Positions 23,446 through 35,776 of a stretch of 64,000 nucleotides of DNA are shown piece after piece (position 1 is the stretch's first letter; the number at the start of each line of letters is the position of its first letter). The position numbers and the translations under genes were made by a program. A model generated the notes under the pieces. It was not told where the DNA came from, searched no databases, and saw only the letters and a list, made by a program, of their open reading frames with translations. Source of the DNA: Globodera rostochiensis (lineage: Eukaryota > Nematoda > Chromadorea > Rhabditida > Heteroderidae); the NCBI GenBank assembly GCA_018350325.1, contig JAEVLN010000009.1, positions 3,051,559-3,115,558 of the forward strand. The letters are read 5' to 3'.

Positions 23446-25559
23446 CACAACTAATAAAATTAAAATAAATCGAGTAAATTGATTTTTCTAATATAAGTTT
23501 ATTATTTATATTAGTAAAAATAAAATAAATAACAAACTAAATAAATTGAAAATGGTATTAACCATTCAAATGATTATACATTATACTTTGTCAAGAAATA
23601 TTTGAAACATTTTAAAGAAAAACACACACTTCAACCAAATTTGAAAAAACAATTTAAATCCCACTAGTGGAAAAAAATCCCGACATTGATCCCGTTCGTA
23701 GCTCTATCGATAGAGCAGGTTTAACAAATTAACCAGGTTTAAAAAGTTTTTGACGAATATGATTCTTGTCTATTTTAAAACAAAAAAAATTGTGAAGAAA
23801 ACTATCGACCAAACCCAATTAATTGCATAATTGCCCTTGAATACAAAAAGTGCAAAATACAGTCATTCTTGATTGAATGAAGGAACTGGTTGTTTTACAT
23901 AGTCGCAGTTGTGCAAGAAGGCGAGTACCGAAGAGCTTCATTTCGGGGTATCGGTATTTGTGAAGTCAGCAAGTCCAAAAATATCCTTATATATACAGCA
24001 TGTAAAAGTGTTGATTAATGTCTTATTTATAATACAAAAATTGTAAGCGTCTTAATTGGGCTGGCCAAGTATTTTTTATTCATTATTCTTCAATTTGTAT
24101 AAATAAGTTTTGCGATAAATTATTTGACATCATATCGTGTCTTGTACTCGTCTCTTTATATGATGAATGTTGTATAAAAATTTTTTTTTATTATAGTAAA
24201 AAGACAAATTAATTTTTAATAAATCTATTATTGTATACCTATTATAATTAAATGGTTTATTCTTATTTACAAAAAAGGTTTTGATGGCAACTTGCAAACA
24301 TGAATACTAAAACGAAAAAGCAATGGTCTTCTGATGGTTTTAATAAAAGCTATCTATAAAAGATACGACTTCAAATGCGGCATTATCAATTTTCAATTAT
24401 AAAAAGACAAACATATTTGAGAGTTTAAATATTAATATTTCATACAAACAAATCTAATGTCTAATTTCATTAAATAATGATAAATTCATATAAGGGGAAG
24501 TGAAAAAAAATGGTTGCTCGGACAACTGCTGACACACACTAATGTTGTTTTTTGTTTTAGTGTTGCCGCGACATATTTTATGCAGTCAATTTCCCAAACT
24601 TAAACACTCAATGGGCAACAGCAGAATCCAAATTAAAAACAAAATTCTTAATAAAACAATTAAATCAAAATGTAAATCTAATAAATTAAACATATATAAT
24701 AATTGACTGACCACAAATATTTTTAAGCAAATTTTTATAGCTCATTTTGTGTGAAACATTGCATCAAAAGAATCAAATAATTAATTATATTACCATATAA
24801 ATAAGCTACACGGAATTATGTAAATTTAAATACTTAAAGTGTTAAAAGATAATTATAATGTATGTACAAAAACCTATCAATGTTTAAACAACCCTTAAAT
24901 AAAATAAGATGAGTATGAAATGATAAGTCTTGATTTTCCAATATTTATTTGTCTTTTTCAAAAATTTATTTATGAGAGACGGATTCATATTTTATATTTC
25001 TCATTTGATGAAGTCATCAAATCACATCTCTTCAGTGCTTTTAATTAGAATAAATGATTTAATGTTCATTAAAATTTTTTGTATTTTTTTATTTTATAAA
25101 TTAAAAAAATTAATATTAATTTGTGAGTTTGTTTTGTGTCATCGTCAATATAGTGTAATTGGAATTTTTAAAATGATAAATATTTTGCAATTTGTAAAAA
25201 ATTTTTAATATGGTTTAAAGCATTCTTTTTATTAAATCTTGAAAATATGAATATTACAAGATCTAATTTTGATTTGCTTTTTGTTTATTCCAAAATGGCC
25301 AAACCCGTTCCATCTTTGTAGCTTATTGATTTCTCTGTCAATAAAATAATATCATTTGAAAAGCGCCAAAAACGCTGTATATTTATTTGTTTAATTAATC
25401 TGACTTAAATGTAAGGCATGGCCAATGTTTAGAAGCGTTAAGTTAAAGTAGAAAATGTTAATTTTTTTATCGGCTTATGCACAAGAGCAGGATAACGTAA
25501 TTGATAAATATTTCTGCTGTTTTTTTATTTATAAATAGGGTCTATTCATCCTCGTCTCT

Positions 25560-25625
25560 CAGACTCCTTCACCAATTTTGTTGGAAAGCTTCAGCCCTTA
25601 GAGAATGCTCGGGTTTTTAATGTTT
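25560..25625 (-). other. Minus-sense islet with GTGAAG donor-like end
   Basis: Minus frame KPEHSLRAEAFQQN precedes ATTG|GTGAAGG. The block from about 25 to 28.5 kb has T over A on plus, so minus sense is expected. Short, no family recognised. Confidence 0.25.
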
Positions 25626-26219
25626 TTTTTTTGCATATTTTATTAGGGTTTTTATCATTTAATGATGTTTTTATGCAAAGTGCATTAATCAACTATATAA
25701 CTTTAATTTATTGGATATGTTTTCATTTATAATATTTTTAAAGATTTGTTTGTGTGTTTATCTATATTTTTGCAATGTTTCTCCAGTGTGTCTTATTCTA
25801 TGATGTGTTATCCAAAATATATGTTTGATTATTTAAATGTTTTGTTTTTTTTTTAAATAATTAATATTACCATGCGTTAATAAATGTTTTTTAATAATAA
25901 ATGAGTGTTTAAAAAGTTATTTATAAAAATTAGTATACATAGTGCAAAATAAGAAAATGAAGAAATTTTATTTAGTCCTTTATATTAATTTTCATTTTTT
26001 AACTTTACTATGTGTTCATTTTTCTAATATTTTACAAAAATTTCACATATTATAAATGGGTTTTTATGGTTATAATTTATTTTTATTAATTAAAAGGCAC
26101 TAATTTGTAAGTGCATTGAACTCTTTGATCGCTTTTTTTAATATATTTTCACAGTTTAACTATTTTAGTTAACAGATCCAATTGGTTTAAATTGGTTTTT
26201 TGAATTCAAAATTTTTTGC

Positions 26220-26432
26220 TTATTTCATAATAGTGTTCCTGTTTGTAGGATTAAAATAATATTGACAGACACGTCGCCACGATAGTGCGTGTTTCCGACA
26301 GTTGTTCTCTAAGTGTTTTTCGTTGAGACGTGGGCTCTCCCATTCAATCCGAAGTCGTAGGTCAGACCTGCTGTAGAGAATTCGTAAGGTACCGGAAGAG
26401 GGGAACCGCCCATTTATTTTATACTTTAATTT
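26220..26432 (-). CDS. Hypothetical Arg-rich coding segment, 70 codons
   Basis: A stop-to-stop minus frame of 70 codons covers the whole of a 150-bp islet (26265-26412) that is over 50 % G+C. It includes FPSSGTLRILYSRSDLRLRI, then EWESPRLNEKHLENNCRKH and ALSWRRVCQYYFN. An alternative minus frame begins at an ATG at about 26411 (MGGSPLPVPYEFSTAGLTYD) and runs 34 codons to TAG. The long frame is favoured by length, the short one by its ATG. A structured RNA or a repeat cannot be excluded. No family recognised. Confidence 0.42.
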   Translation of the reverse strand, partial: KLKYKINGRFPSSGTLRILYSRSDLRLRIEWESPRLNEKHLENNCRKHALSWRRVCQYYFNPTNRNTIMK

Positions 26433-27149
26433 TTAAATCTTAGCTCTGCATCACGGCAATAATTAATTTAAAAAAACAGTTTCTTTGGTATACCATTTTT
26501 ATAGAACACAATATGCATTTGTTCTTTATTTATATATCTTGGTTACAATTTTTGATTTAATAAAATATTACATACCTATATTGTTTTATTAATCAGAATT
26601 TTTAATAAATTAAATTTTTAGTAGTTACTGTACATTGTCAACTAAGCTTAAGGTCTTTTCTGTTGTAATTCGCTTACACGTCCTTTTGAGCAGCTCAAAG
26701 ACTACTTTACTTTAAATTATTTGATTTTATATTTATTCTTTTATTATGTTGTTTTACAGCTGATTGGTAGGTTAAAAGCATAATTAATTTGTTGTTATCT
26801 CTTTTTATCTCATATACATTCTTTTTATTTTTCGTTTTCCCGAATATAATCAAAAATTATAAATATTTTTGCACTATTATTTTTTTTTTTTTATGCCTAT
26901 TTTGATATTTTTTCATGAATGGGTGTTGACGTGATACCGCCCCAAAGTGTTTGCGCATTTGCAATTAATTTTAATAAAGAACTTGCATTTAGCATAGTTT
27001 GTTTTTTAATAATTTACCGTTCCACATTTGGAGCCTTTATTTAAGTTTTTAAGCTTTTTAATAACGTTAACATATATAGCTGTGGCATTTGAAGCAAATT
27101 AGGGTTAATTGTTAATTATTAATTTATTTTTCGTAAAATTAAAATCAAA

Positions 27150-27332
27150 TTAAGGCCAAATAGAGGCAAATTGTGAGGCGTTCAATGCCGCCGCAAAGGC
27201 ATGCGCATTGTTTTGCTGTGGGGCGCGAATGGCATTGTAAACGAGCGCTCTAAGGATGGCGATTACACTTGAAGTCCAACCGCAACCTTCAAGTTGCTCT
27301 AATAACCAATTTAAAAATAAATCAAAGTTTGT
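27150..27332 (-). CDS. Hypothetical alanine-rich helical coding segment, 60 codons
   Basis: One of the strongest coding islets. The minus frame runs 60 codons through 27170-27300 (about 55 % G+C) and reads LLEQLEGCGWTSSVIAILRA, then YNAIRAPQQNNAHAFAAALN and ASQFASIWP, ending at TAA 27150-27152. The composition is rich in Ala, Leu, Gln and Asn and unlike translated matrix; no stop interrupts it. An AG at 27300-27301 (GGTTATTAG) could be the acceptor. Plus frames are interrupted earlier. Minus is the A-rich strand in this block. No known domain recognised. Confidence 0.5.
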   Translation of the reverse strand, partial: TNFDLFLNWLLEQLEGCGWTSSVIAILRALVYNAIRAPQQNNAHAFAAALNASQFASIWP

Positions 27333-29074
27333 TCAACTAAATATAAATTCATAAATATCACAATGTCTAATAATAATTTTTTTATTTGATTATATTAATT
27401 CGGTATTAATATATCTATGAATCCGCTCAGAAGTAAGCAGTCGATTTATTTTCCAGTACAGCGGGACTAATAAATGCAAAAAGGTCGACCAACACGTCAT
27501 TCGCAATACTGGGCCTAACTTTCGGCAAATAAATTTTACATATCAATAATCTTCTTTTTGTTTAAAAAACATCGAAAATGCAATCCATACATAATATATA
27601 ATTTTATAATGAATAACTGTATAAATAATATGCTGAGTTCAAAAACAAACACTTTTTTTAAATGTGAAAAAACATTGAGCAAATTCAAAATTAATTATCA
27701 ATACCTAAAAAAAGCACAAATACTCACGCCAAGAGAAACTGCTTAAAGGCCATTGCAATTGAAAAAAATTATTTTAAATTTCAGTATAACAAATTTTTCT
27801 CTTTAAGTCAGTTTTTTTGTTATTTACGTTTTTAGCCATTTATAATAATATCCTTCCATTTTTTTATTTTTTAATGATTAGTTTTTCTCTTTTTTCTCAA
27901 TATTGATCTCAGTCGTTCACTTCTTTAATTATACAAATTGAATGTTGATCCTTCGTAAGCCATTTTTTTCAAAAATAGCAACTTTTGCCGACTATCATTT
28001 CATTTGCAAATATAAAATTTTAGTTTATTCAACATTAAAATTAAATATTAATCAATTCAACAGAGTTAATTACCATACACCTTACTCAATTAAAACCAAT
28101 TTAAATTTAAAAATAGTTCTGCCAAATTTGATTATAATATTAAATAGTTAATAAAAGATTAAAAAGCGATTACATTTAAATGGTAAAACTCTTTATTTTA
28201 TTCATTTAATATCATTAAACTTAAACATTCTTTTTTTCGTTTCTATGACAAGGCGCTCTGCTTTTTATTTTTTGTAAGTTACTAATGCTTGATTGTGATG
28301 CAAAAAATTTGTTAGCTTGAGTAATTTAACTATATTTTTAAATTTTTATTCGTTAAACTTATATTATTATGCTTAAACTAAACTTTCGAACTATTCATTA
28401 TTTATCTTTATTTAGTTTTCAAGAACGATTAAAGTTTTATTTAGTATTTTTTTATTACATGAATTTAATTTGCCAGCCATCCTTTATTATTATGTATGAA
28501 AAATTTTTAATTTACAATTTTTGAATTTAAATAGCCCAGTATAAAATGATTTTATTTATTTAGTTGAATTGAACATAAGCCTAATTTGTAAGAATCAATG
28601 GCACTCCTAAAAAACAATTATACCATGCTCCGTTGCCTCCATCCCGCGTTTTGTAATTAATTTTTTCATTTCGTTAATTTTTATCATTAATAAATTATTA
28701 TTATTTTTTAATTATGTGGTTCTTCGTAATGGCTGAAAATTGTTTGCCCGTTAGATTTCTGCCTTAATGGTTATCTAGGCTCTGTTCAAAGCTGCTTTGC
28801 AATTAGTAAAAAGTTTTTACTTACTTTTTTCAATCAAACTTAATTTTTCAAAATTTAAGCAACTATGATTCTAATTTAAATTTTTTTGTTTGTCATCTAC
28901 TTGTTACTTTTTTTGCATTTATTTGTAATTATTAATATTGTAAGATGCGAATCGGATAACAGATTTGTTTAATTATTATAGTTGTATTATATACAAAACT
29001 TTCTTGTCTATGCCGACCCTTAACATTAGTTTGTTCTACATCCAAATTTTTTTTAATAATTACAAACATTGACT

Positions 29075-29180
29075 AGGCTCGGAAGATCCATTTAAATTTG
29101 CCGCAGCAGCAGCTTTCCTTGTTGGAATATTTTATTCATAAGGAAGATTGCTTCGGGAAGGTGTCAATGTCTCCCTGAAT
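29075..29180. other. G+C islet open on both strands
   Basis: Plus, after a GACTAG acceptor-like site, gives KIHLNLPQQQLSLLEYFIHK and then EDCFGKVSMSP. Minus gives RETLTPSRSNLPYE, a TAA, then NIPTRKAAAAANLNGSSEP in the same frame. Local A/T skew is neutral, so strand is undecided. It contains a short CAG run (GCAGCAGCAGC). Confidence 0.25.
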
Positions 29181-29277
29181 CAGGACAAAATAGGGTGCAT
29201 TTAAAAAAATATTTGACCAATTATTTTTATTTTGGGTAAATTATTGTTTTGGACACTAATTTAAATATTGTGTCGTA

Positions 29278-29334
29278 TTTCGCTGGCCATGCGCGGTATC
29301 ACACTCCGCGTGCTGCAGAGTCCTGCAAGGTGTA
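29278..29334 (+). other. G+C islet ending in GCAAG|GTGTAT
   Basis: About 58 % G+C. All plus frames are open. A donor-like CAAG|GTGTAT closes it on plus. Too short to assign. Confidence 0.2.
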
Positions 29335-29999
29335 TTAAAATAAAATAAATTCCATACTTGCCAACAAATTAAAAATGAAACTAAAATTCTAAAAGTTTAA
29401 AGCTCTTATTGCGTTTATTTATTGTTGTTTTTATTATATTTCATGGCTTAATGTTATGTAACTGAGGGTTTTTAACTGTGCGCCTACTATTTCATTCATT
29501 TTAGTTTTTAATGTTTATATTTTTTAAATGGCTTAAATCATTGTTTTATTTTTTGCTCTAGAGACACATTAGGGATGTTTGATAAAAATCATTTTTAATA
29601 TTCGCTTACTGGGCCGCTTTGTTACGTTGTTCATGTTATTTAAGCCCTCTTTTACAATGTGTAACCAATTCTAAAGCTTGGTAATCTAAACTGCATTTCT
29701 TCTTTAATGTTTTATGCCAACAACTATCAGCTTGTATCAAATTTTATATGTTTATATTAAGGATTTAGTTATTCTGGGCAATTTTTATAATTATTTATGC
29801 AATTTTTTTAAATCAATTTTATAGTTTAGATCAATATGAATGGTTGCTTTTATGTTTTAGCTTTTTACCAATTAAAATAATATACAAAAATAGATTTTAA
29901 TCAATTCACTGTTTTGTGAGTGGGCGTTCCCAAGTTCATTTATGAAGGCCGCCTGCTGGTGTTGATACCGCGTAGGTATATGTATTTGAAAAAACTCTG

Positions 30000-32520
30000 A
30001 TTTATTTAAAATTGATTATCAGAGCACATTTTTAAACATTAGAGCGACACTTAATTTGGATTTAAATTGTTACTAATTGCCTTTTATTTATATCGATGTT
30101 TTTTGTGAAAAATATACTCTCTAATTATTTGATATTTTTATGCAAACTATTATTTAATTATCTAAAAAACAGTGGCACAGTTTAAAAGACTCGCTTGGAA
30201 TATTATAAATGTTTTTAGTTTGGATAAAAATTCTTTTAAACGATTGAAATAAAAAACAGGACAAAACTACAACAAAATTTATTCAAAAAATTCATAAGAT
30301 AGTAAAAACCGTCACGTCGTAAAATTTTTACTATTCATTTTACATAATATGCTAAATAAAAATCAACGATATAAAAAAATTTATAATTTAAGTAAATAAA
30401 AAATGTGTAAAAAACAAATATAATCAAAGAACCATAAACAAAGCACTATTTTCTTTGATTTATTAATTCAATAAAATTATTTATGAAAATTTAAAAAATA
30501 TAAAAAATTCTTTAATGATTGACTTGTGTCTATTAAGAACAAGGAAAAATAAAAGCAGTATGTAACGCGGTGGGTCTGCTGGATTGCTGCTGTCAAACGA
30601 CAATGTTCATTAATATCGACGAGAACGCGAATTGAGTATGCCCAAACAATTTTTTACCATAAATGAAAACTTAAAAGGGAAACTCTTTTTGCTTGGACGT
30701 ATATCATATTTTTTTATATTCGCGTATCAAAAAATAAATTTTAGCTAAAATTACATCAATTAAAAAATTAATTAATAGTGCAATTCGTTTTGCAAACTCA
30801 ACTATTAAAATAATGAAAGCAAATTTAGAATTACATTTTTTATTAAAACGGTGTTTTGTGTACGTTCTGCGCACCTTTAGAGCTGCAGAAAACATTTTTA
30901 AACGTAAAGATATACTAAATGTAATATTAATAAGCAAATATTCTCAATAAATTAACCTAAAAATGTAATTATTAAAAGCATCTAAAAACAATATCAGCCT
31001 TCACGGTAAGATGGGCTTCTTTTGCCAATCGGATTAAAACTATTGAAAACACATAAGAATAGAAATATGCCTAACAATCTTTATAACAAAAGCCATTTAG
31101 GTGTACGCATACGAATTTCAAAAATAACAATAAACAAGTATTATTTCAAAAAATTGAAAGATTGATAAAATGATAACAAATAGGGATTAAACAAAAAATC
31201 ACCGATAATATATGTACAAATCCATATTTGAACGAATGTTAAAACTGGAAGTAATCTTTTTATATATAAGTGCGCTATTAAAGCGGAAAAAGCGCCACTT
31301 TAGTCGTCACACCAATTAAAAGAAAGAGCAAAAGGAGAACATGCAAAATGCAGCTGAAGAACTTTGAAGAGCTGAAGCTTCTGAATGTTTCGTCTTGAAT
31401 AGACTAGAAGCATTCAGCAAAGTAAAATCAAAAAATATATCAAAAAGAAATTATAAAAGAATAAATTTAAATTTACCTAATTTTTCTAAAAGCTTAAAAA
31501 CATTATTAATAAATAAATACCATGCTATCATCTATGATTAGTGAATAACTTGAAAATGCATTAAATTTTACAATCTCTTATTTATCACATAAAATTTAAA
31601 AATATAATACATTTTATATAATAAGCCTTTTTTCATAATTAATCTTTTGGCACCTTGATCATATTTGAGTTTAAATTTAAAAAATTTAATTTCCAAATAA
31701 TCAATGTTTATTTGCCGCACAAAATCATTTATCGATTTAGCGTTAATAAGCCTAACAAATATTTAATTAAAATAATTTCACAATCCTTATAAATGAAAGA
31801 CATTTGGACAGTCTTTTGTTGAACAACTAAGATTAAAAATTGTAAAAAATGTATTGTTACAATTTACGTTGTTTCATTAGCACCAAAAATTAAAGTTAGT
31901 TATTTGTATGGAATTATTGAGGTCATAAATTTTAAAATAATGTATGAATGAATAAGGCAACAACAAGGGATACAAAAAAGTCATCTTAAGCTAGCGGTAC
32001 CCTTATTTGTCAGCAAAAAAATCTGAGCACCATGAAAAAGAAATGCTGACACAAGGAGAATTGCCAGGGTAATACAAATTAAGTATTGCTAAAAGACCAT
32101 AACAAAAATTTAAAACCTGTAATTGTAAGAAAAGTATGTCAAATTTAAATAAATAAAAAATAATCAAATGATAATTCCTATGTCTAAAATAACTACCTAA
32201 AGTAAAGTTGTAATTTAAATAATATTAATTTAGGTATTTTAAAGACAGCCGAGGTGTTTAATCTGCCCAATTCTTTTCAGCTTTCTATTATTCTTTTTTG
32301 GTTCATTCTGTAAACCCAAAAACATATTCAAATTGAGCGAGTTTTTGAGTAATTATTCAATACTATTGTTTTACAATAATTATCCAATACTATTTTTATA
32401 CTATCGTTTTTAAGCTTTGTTTGAATGTACTTTATTTTGTATTTTTTGCGTAATGACATTTTAGCATTATGATTATTTTTTAGATAGATATAATAAATAA
32501 ATATAAATAAAGGGTATTAC
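30000..32520. other. A+T-rich interval without supported gene
   Basis: Matrix with minor islets at about 30570-30640, 31270-31400 and 31985-32070. A over T on plus through most of it. I found no splice-bounded frame worth listing. Overlapping standard-code ORFs here are K/N/I/F-rich and look like chance. Confidence 0.4.
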
Positions 32521-32583
32521 AATCTTATATTTTACACAAATGAGAGCAGCGCTCGGTTGAGTTCGCAAAAGCTTCACATGATC

Positions 32584-34845
32584 TTACTCTAACCGTCTGA
32601 CTTTCTCTTTTTAGCACACTATTTCTTCAAAAATAAAATGTTCAAAAAAGTAACTAAAAAATTATTAGATGGGGTGCGTTGATGACCAAATTACTCTAAC
32701 CGTCTGACACTCTCTTTTTAGCACACTATTTCTTCAAAAAATAAAATGTTCAAAAAAGTAACTAAAAAATTATTAGATGGGGTGCGTTGATGACCAAATT
32801 ATTCTAACCGTCTGACTCTCTCTTTTTAGCACACTATTTCTTCAAAAAATAAAATGTTCAAAAAAGTAACTTAAAAAATATTAGATGGGGTGCGTTGATG
32901 ACCAAATTACTCTAACCGTCTGACTCTCTCTTTTTATCACACTATTTCTTCAAAAAATAAAAATAAAGTAACTAAAAAATTATTAGATGGGATGCGTTGA
33001 TGACCAAATTACTCTCGCCGCCTGATGCTCTCGTTTAGGACACTATTTCTTCAAAAAATAAATGTTCAAAAAAGTAACTAAAAAATTATTAGATGGGGTG
33101 CGTTGATGACCAAATTATTCTAACCGTCTGACTCTCTCTTTTTAGCACACTATTTCTTCAAAAAATAAAATGTTCAAAAAAGTAACTAAAAAATTATTAG
33201 ATGGGGTGCGTTGATGACCAAATTACTCTAACCGTCTTCTCTCTCTTTTTAGCACACTATTTCTTCAAAAAATAAAATGTTCAAAAAAGTAACTAAAAAT
33301 TACTTGATGGGGTGCGTTGATGACCAAATTACTCTAACCGTCTAACTCTCTCTTTTTATCACACTATTTCTTCAAAAAATAAAAATAAAGTAACTAAAAA
33401 TTATTAGATGGGATGCGTTGATGACCAAATTACTCTAACCGTCTTCTCTCTCTTTTTAGCACACTATTTCTTCAAAAAATAAAATGTTCAAAAAAGTAAC
33501 TAAAAAATTATTAGATGGGGTGCGTTGATGACCAAATCATTCTAACCGTCTGACTCTCTCTTTTTAGCACACTATTTCTTCAAAAAATTAAATGTTCAAA
33601 AAAGTTAACTGAAAAATTATTAGATGGGGTGCGTTGATGATCATTACTCTAACCGTCTGACTCTCTCTTTTTATCACACTATTTCTTCAAAAAATAAAAA
33701 TAAAGTAACTAAAAAATTATTAGATGGGATGCGTTGATGACCAAATTACTCTCGCCGCCTGATGCTCTCGTTTAGGACACTATTTCTTCAAAAAATAAAT
33801 GTTCAAAAAAGTAACTAAAAAATTATTAGATGGGGTGCGTTGATGACCAAATTATTCTAACCGTCTGACTCTCTCTTTTTAGCACACTATTTCTTCAAAA
33901 AATAAAATGTTCAAAAAAGTAACTTAAAAAATTATTAGATGGGGTGCCTTGATTACCAAATTACTCTAACCGTCTGACTCTCTCTTTTTATCACACTATT
34001 TATTCAAAAAATAAAAATAAAGTAACTAAAAATTATTAGATGGGATGCGTTGATGACCAAATTACTCTCGCCGCCTGATGCTCTCGTTTAGGACACTATT
34101 TCTTCAAAAAATAAATGTTCAAAAAGTAACTAAAAAATTATTAGATGGGGTGCGTTGATGACATTACTCTAACCGTCTGACTCTCTCTTTTTATCACACT
34201 ATTTCTTCAAAAATAAAATGTTCAAAAAAGTAACTAAAAATTATTAGATGGGGTGCGTTGATGACCAAATTACTCTAACCGTCTGACACTCACTTTTTAG
34301 CACACTATTTCTTCAAAAAATAAAATGTTCAAAAAAGTAACTAAAAAATTATTAGATGGGGTGCGTTGATGACCAAATTACTCTAACCGTCTTCTCTCTC
34401 TTTTTAGCACACTATTTCTTCAAAAAATAAAATGTTCAAAAAAGTAACTAAAAATTACTTGATGGGGTGCGTTGATGACCAAATTACTCTAACCGTCTAA
34501 CTCTCTCTTTTTATCACACTATTTCTTCAAAAAATAAAAATAAAGTAACTAAAAATTATTAGATGGGATGCGTTGATGACCAAATTACTCTAACCGTCTT
34601 CTCTCTCTTTTTAGCACACTATTTCTTCAAAAAATAAAATGTTCAAAAAAGTAACTAAAAAATTATTAGATGGGGTGCGTTGATGACCAAATCATTCTAA
34701 CCGTCTGACTCTCTCTTTTTAGCACACTATTTCTTCAAAAAATTAAATGTTCAAAAAAGTTAACTGAAAAATTATTAGATGGGGTGCGTTGATGATCATT
34801 ACTCTAACCGTCTGACTCTCTCTTTTTAGCACACTATTTTTTCCA
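32584..34845. repeat. Tandem array, about 22 copies of a 101-109-bp unit with higher-order structure
   Basis: Unit starts (TTACTCT or variant) fall at 32584, 32691, 32799, 32907, 33009, 33115, 33223, 33329, 33430, 33537, 33644, 33746, 33852, 33961, 34062, 34164, 34270, 34378, 34484, 34585, 34692 and 34799; the last is partial. Conserved parts are CTAACCGTCTGACTCTCTC, TTTTTAGCACACTATTTCTT and GATGGGGTGCGTTGATGACC. Variants include CTCGCCGCCTGATGCTCTCG (33009, 33746, 34062), a TCTTCTCTC form and a form lacking AATGTTC. The block from 33223 recurs from 34378 with identical spacing (106, 101, 107, 107), a higher-order period of 1155 bp. Each unit has a pyrimidine tract plus AG resembling a 3' splice site. 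Confidence 0.97.
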
Positions 34846-34984
34846 AGAGGTGAGAGACGAATGGGACGGTTTCCGAATGGGATACTTTATTACTTTTGCC
34901 TACATCGAGGGATTTCTATTTTTATTTTATCGTAATAAAAAAGTTAAATTAAATATGTTTAATCGTATCTATCAATTTGTTTAA
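34808..34984 (+). CDS. Coding-like flank continuing from the tandem array
   Basis: The last, partial repeat unit runs without a break into single-copy sequence in one frame of 58 codons: SLFLAHYFFQEVRDEWDGFR, then MGYFITFAYIEGFLFLFYR. The first nine residues are encoded by the repeat and the rest by the unique flank, which is about 45 % G+C (34840-34915). The unique part has an acidic segment followed by a hydrophobic stretch that could span a membrane. Alternatively, CTCTCTTTTTAG|CACAC followed by AAGAG|GTGAGAG form a strong acceptor-donor pair 20 bp apart, a possible micro-exon. No family recognised. Confidence 0.4.
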   Translation, partial: PSDSLFLAHYFFQEVRDEWDGFRMGYFITFAYIEGFLFLFYRNKKVKLNMFNRIYQFV

Positions 34985-35587
34985 CCTAAAATAAATAAAA
35001 TTCTCACGATAATAAAATAAAATTTATTTTTTGAAGCTTACAGATTTAGAAAATCTTGCAATGTTACCTTCAATAATAAAATGAAGAAATTCCCCAGGCC
35101 TAACACATGCTAGTTTACGATATACGATTTTATATCTTCCGAATCAACATTCAAAGAAATTTAAACACATCCCTAAAAAGTGAAAATGTCAACAAAATAA
35201 TATAACAAATTAATTTTTTGATATTAAAATAAAATTTAAACACAATTTAATTTTTTCGCATAAAATTAAATTCCAAATATGTATAATTCATAAAAATGTC
35301 AATATTTTTGAATAAGATTTAGATGATAGATTCTTTTGTATAACAAATAATTAGAGAGTACGTTTCTTTGCAAAAAACACGGATATAAATGCTTAAATTA
35401 AAAAAACTATAAAAAATATTTATAAATGAAAGAATACAAATACCTTAATTTATTTTTAATATATATTTAATTACTAAAAATAATCAAAAAAACGTTCTTG
35501 ATGAAAATAAATCGCAATTGAATCATTTAAATTTCTTATATATGAGTAAATAAAATGTTTACGAACTTTTAATTAAACAAAAATTAA

Positions 35588-35776
35588 ATTAATACAATTA
35601 AACTTTATGAAGTGTTTTTGACAGGAAGACGCATTGCAAAACTGAGTGCTCGTTTGTTTAATACTGTACACAATAAATTTAGGGATTATGTAATATCACA
35701 TAAATTCTTAATTAATTTTATTTACGCATTAATTTGCTTTTTTATTGTTTTAAATTTTTACTGTAACATTTCTTAG
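35588..35776 (+). CDS. Hypothetical coding segment with hydrophobic C-terminus
   Basis: A 62-codon stop-to-stop frame contains YEVFLTGRRIAKLSARLFNT, then VHNKFRDYVISHKFL and a hydrophobic end before TAG 35774-35776. The G+C-rich part is 35610-35670. The hydrophobic end lies in T-rich matrix and may not be coding. The islet sits at a switch of A/T skew. No family recognised. Confidence 0.3.
   Translation: MNTIKLYEVFLTGRRIAKLSARLFNTVHNKFRDYVISHKFLINFIYALICFFIVLNFYCNIS

Noticed and set aside
24930..25208. 92-codon ORF on plus
   Set aside because: Low-complexity F/I/L/K-rich translation of T-rich matrix, no G+C rise, no homology.
26265..26412. rRNA or snRNA fragment
   Set aside because: High G+C suggested an RNA gene, but no conserved rRNA or snRNA core motif was recognised.
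32584..34845. CRISPR array
   Set aside because: Units are 101-109 bp and repeated throughout with no unique spacers; the context is eukaryotic.
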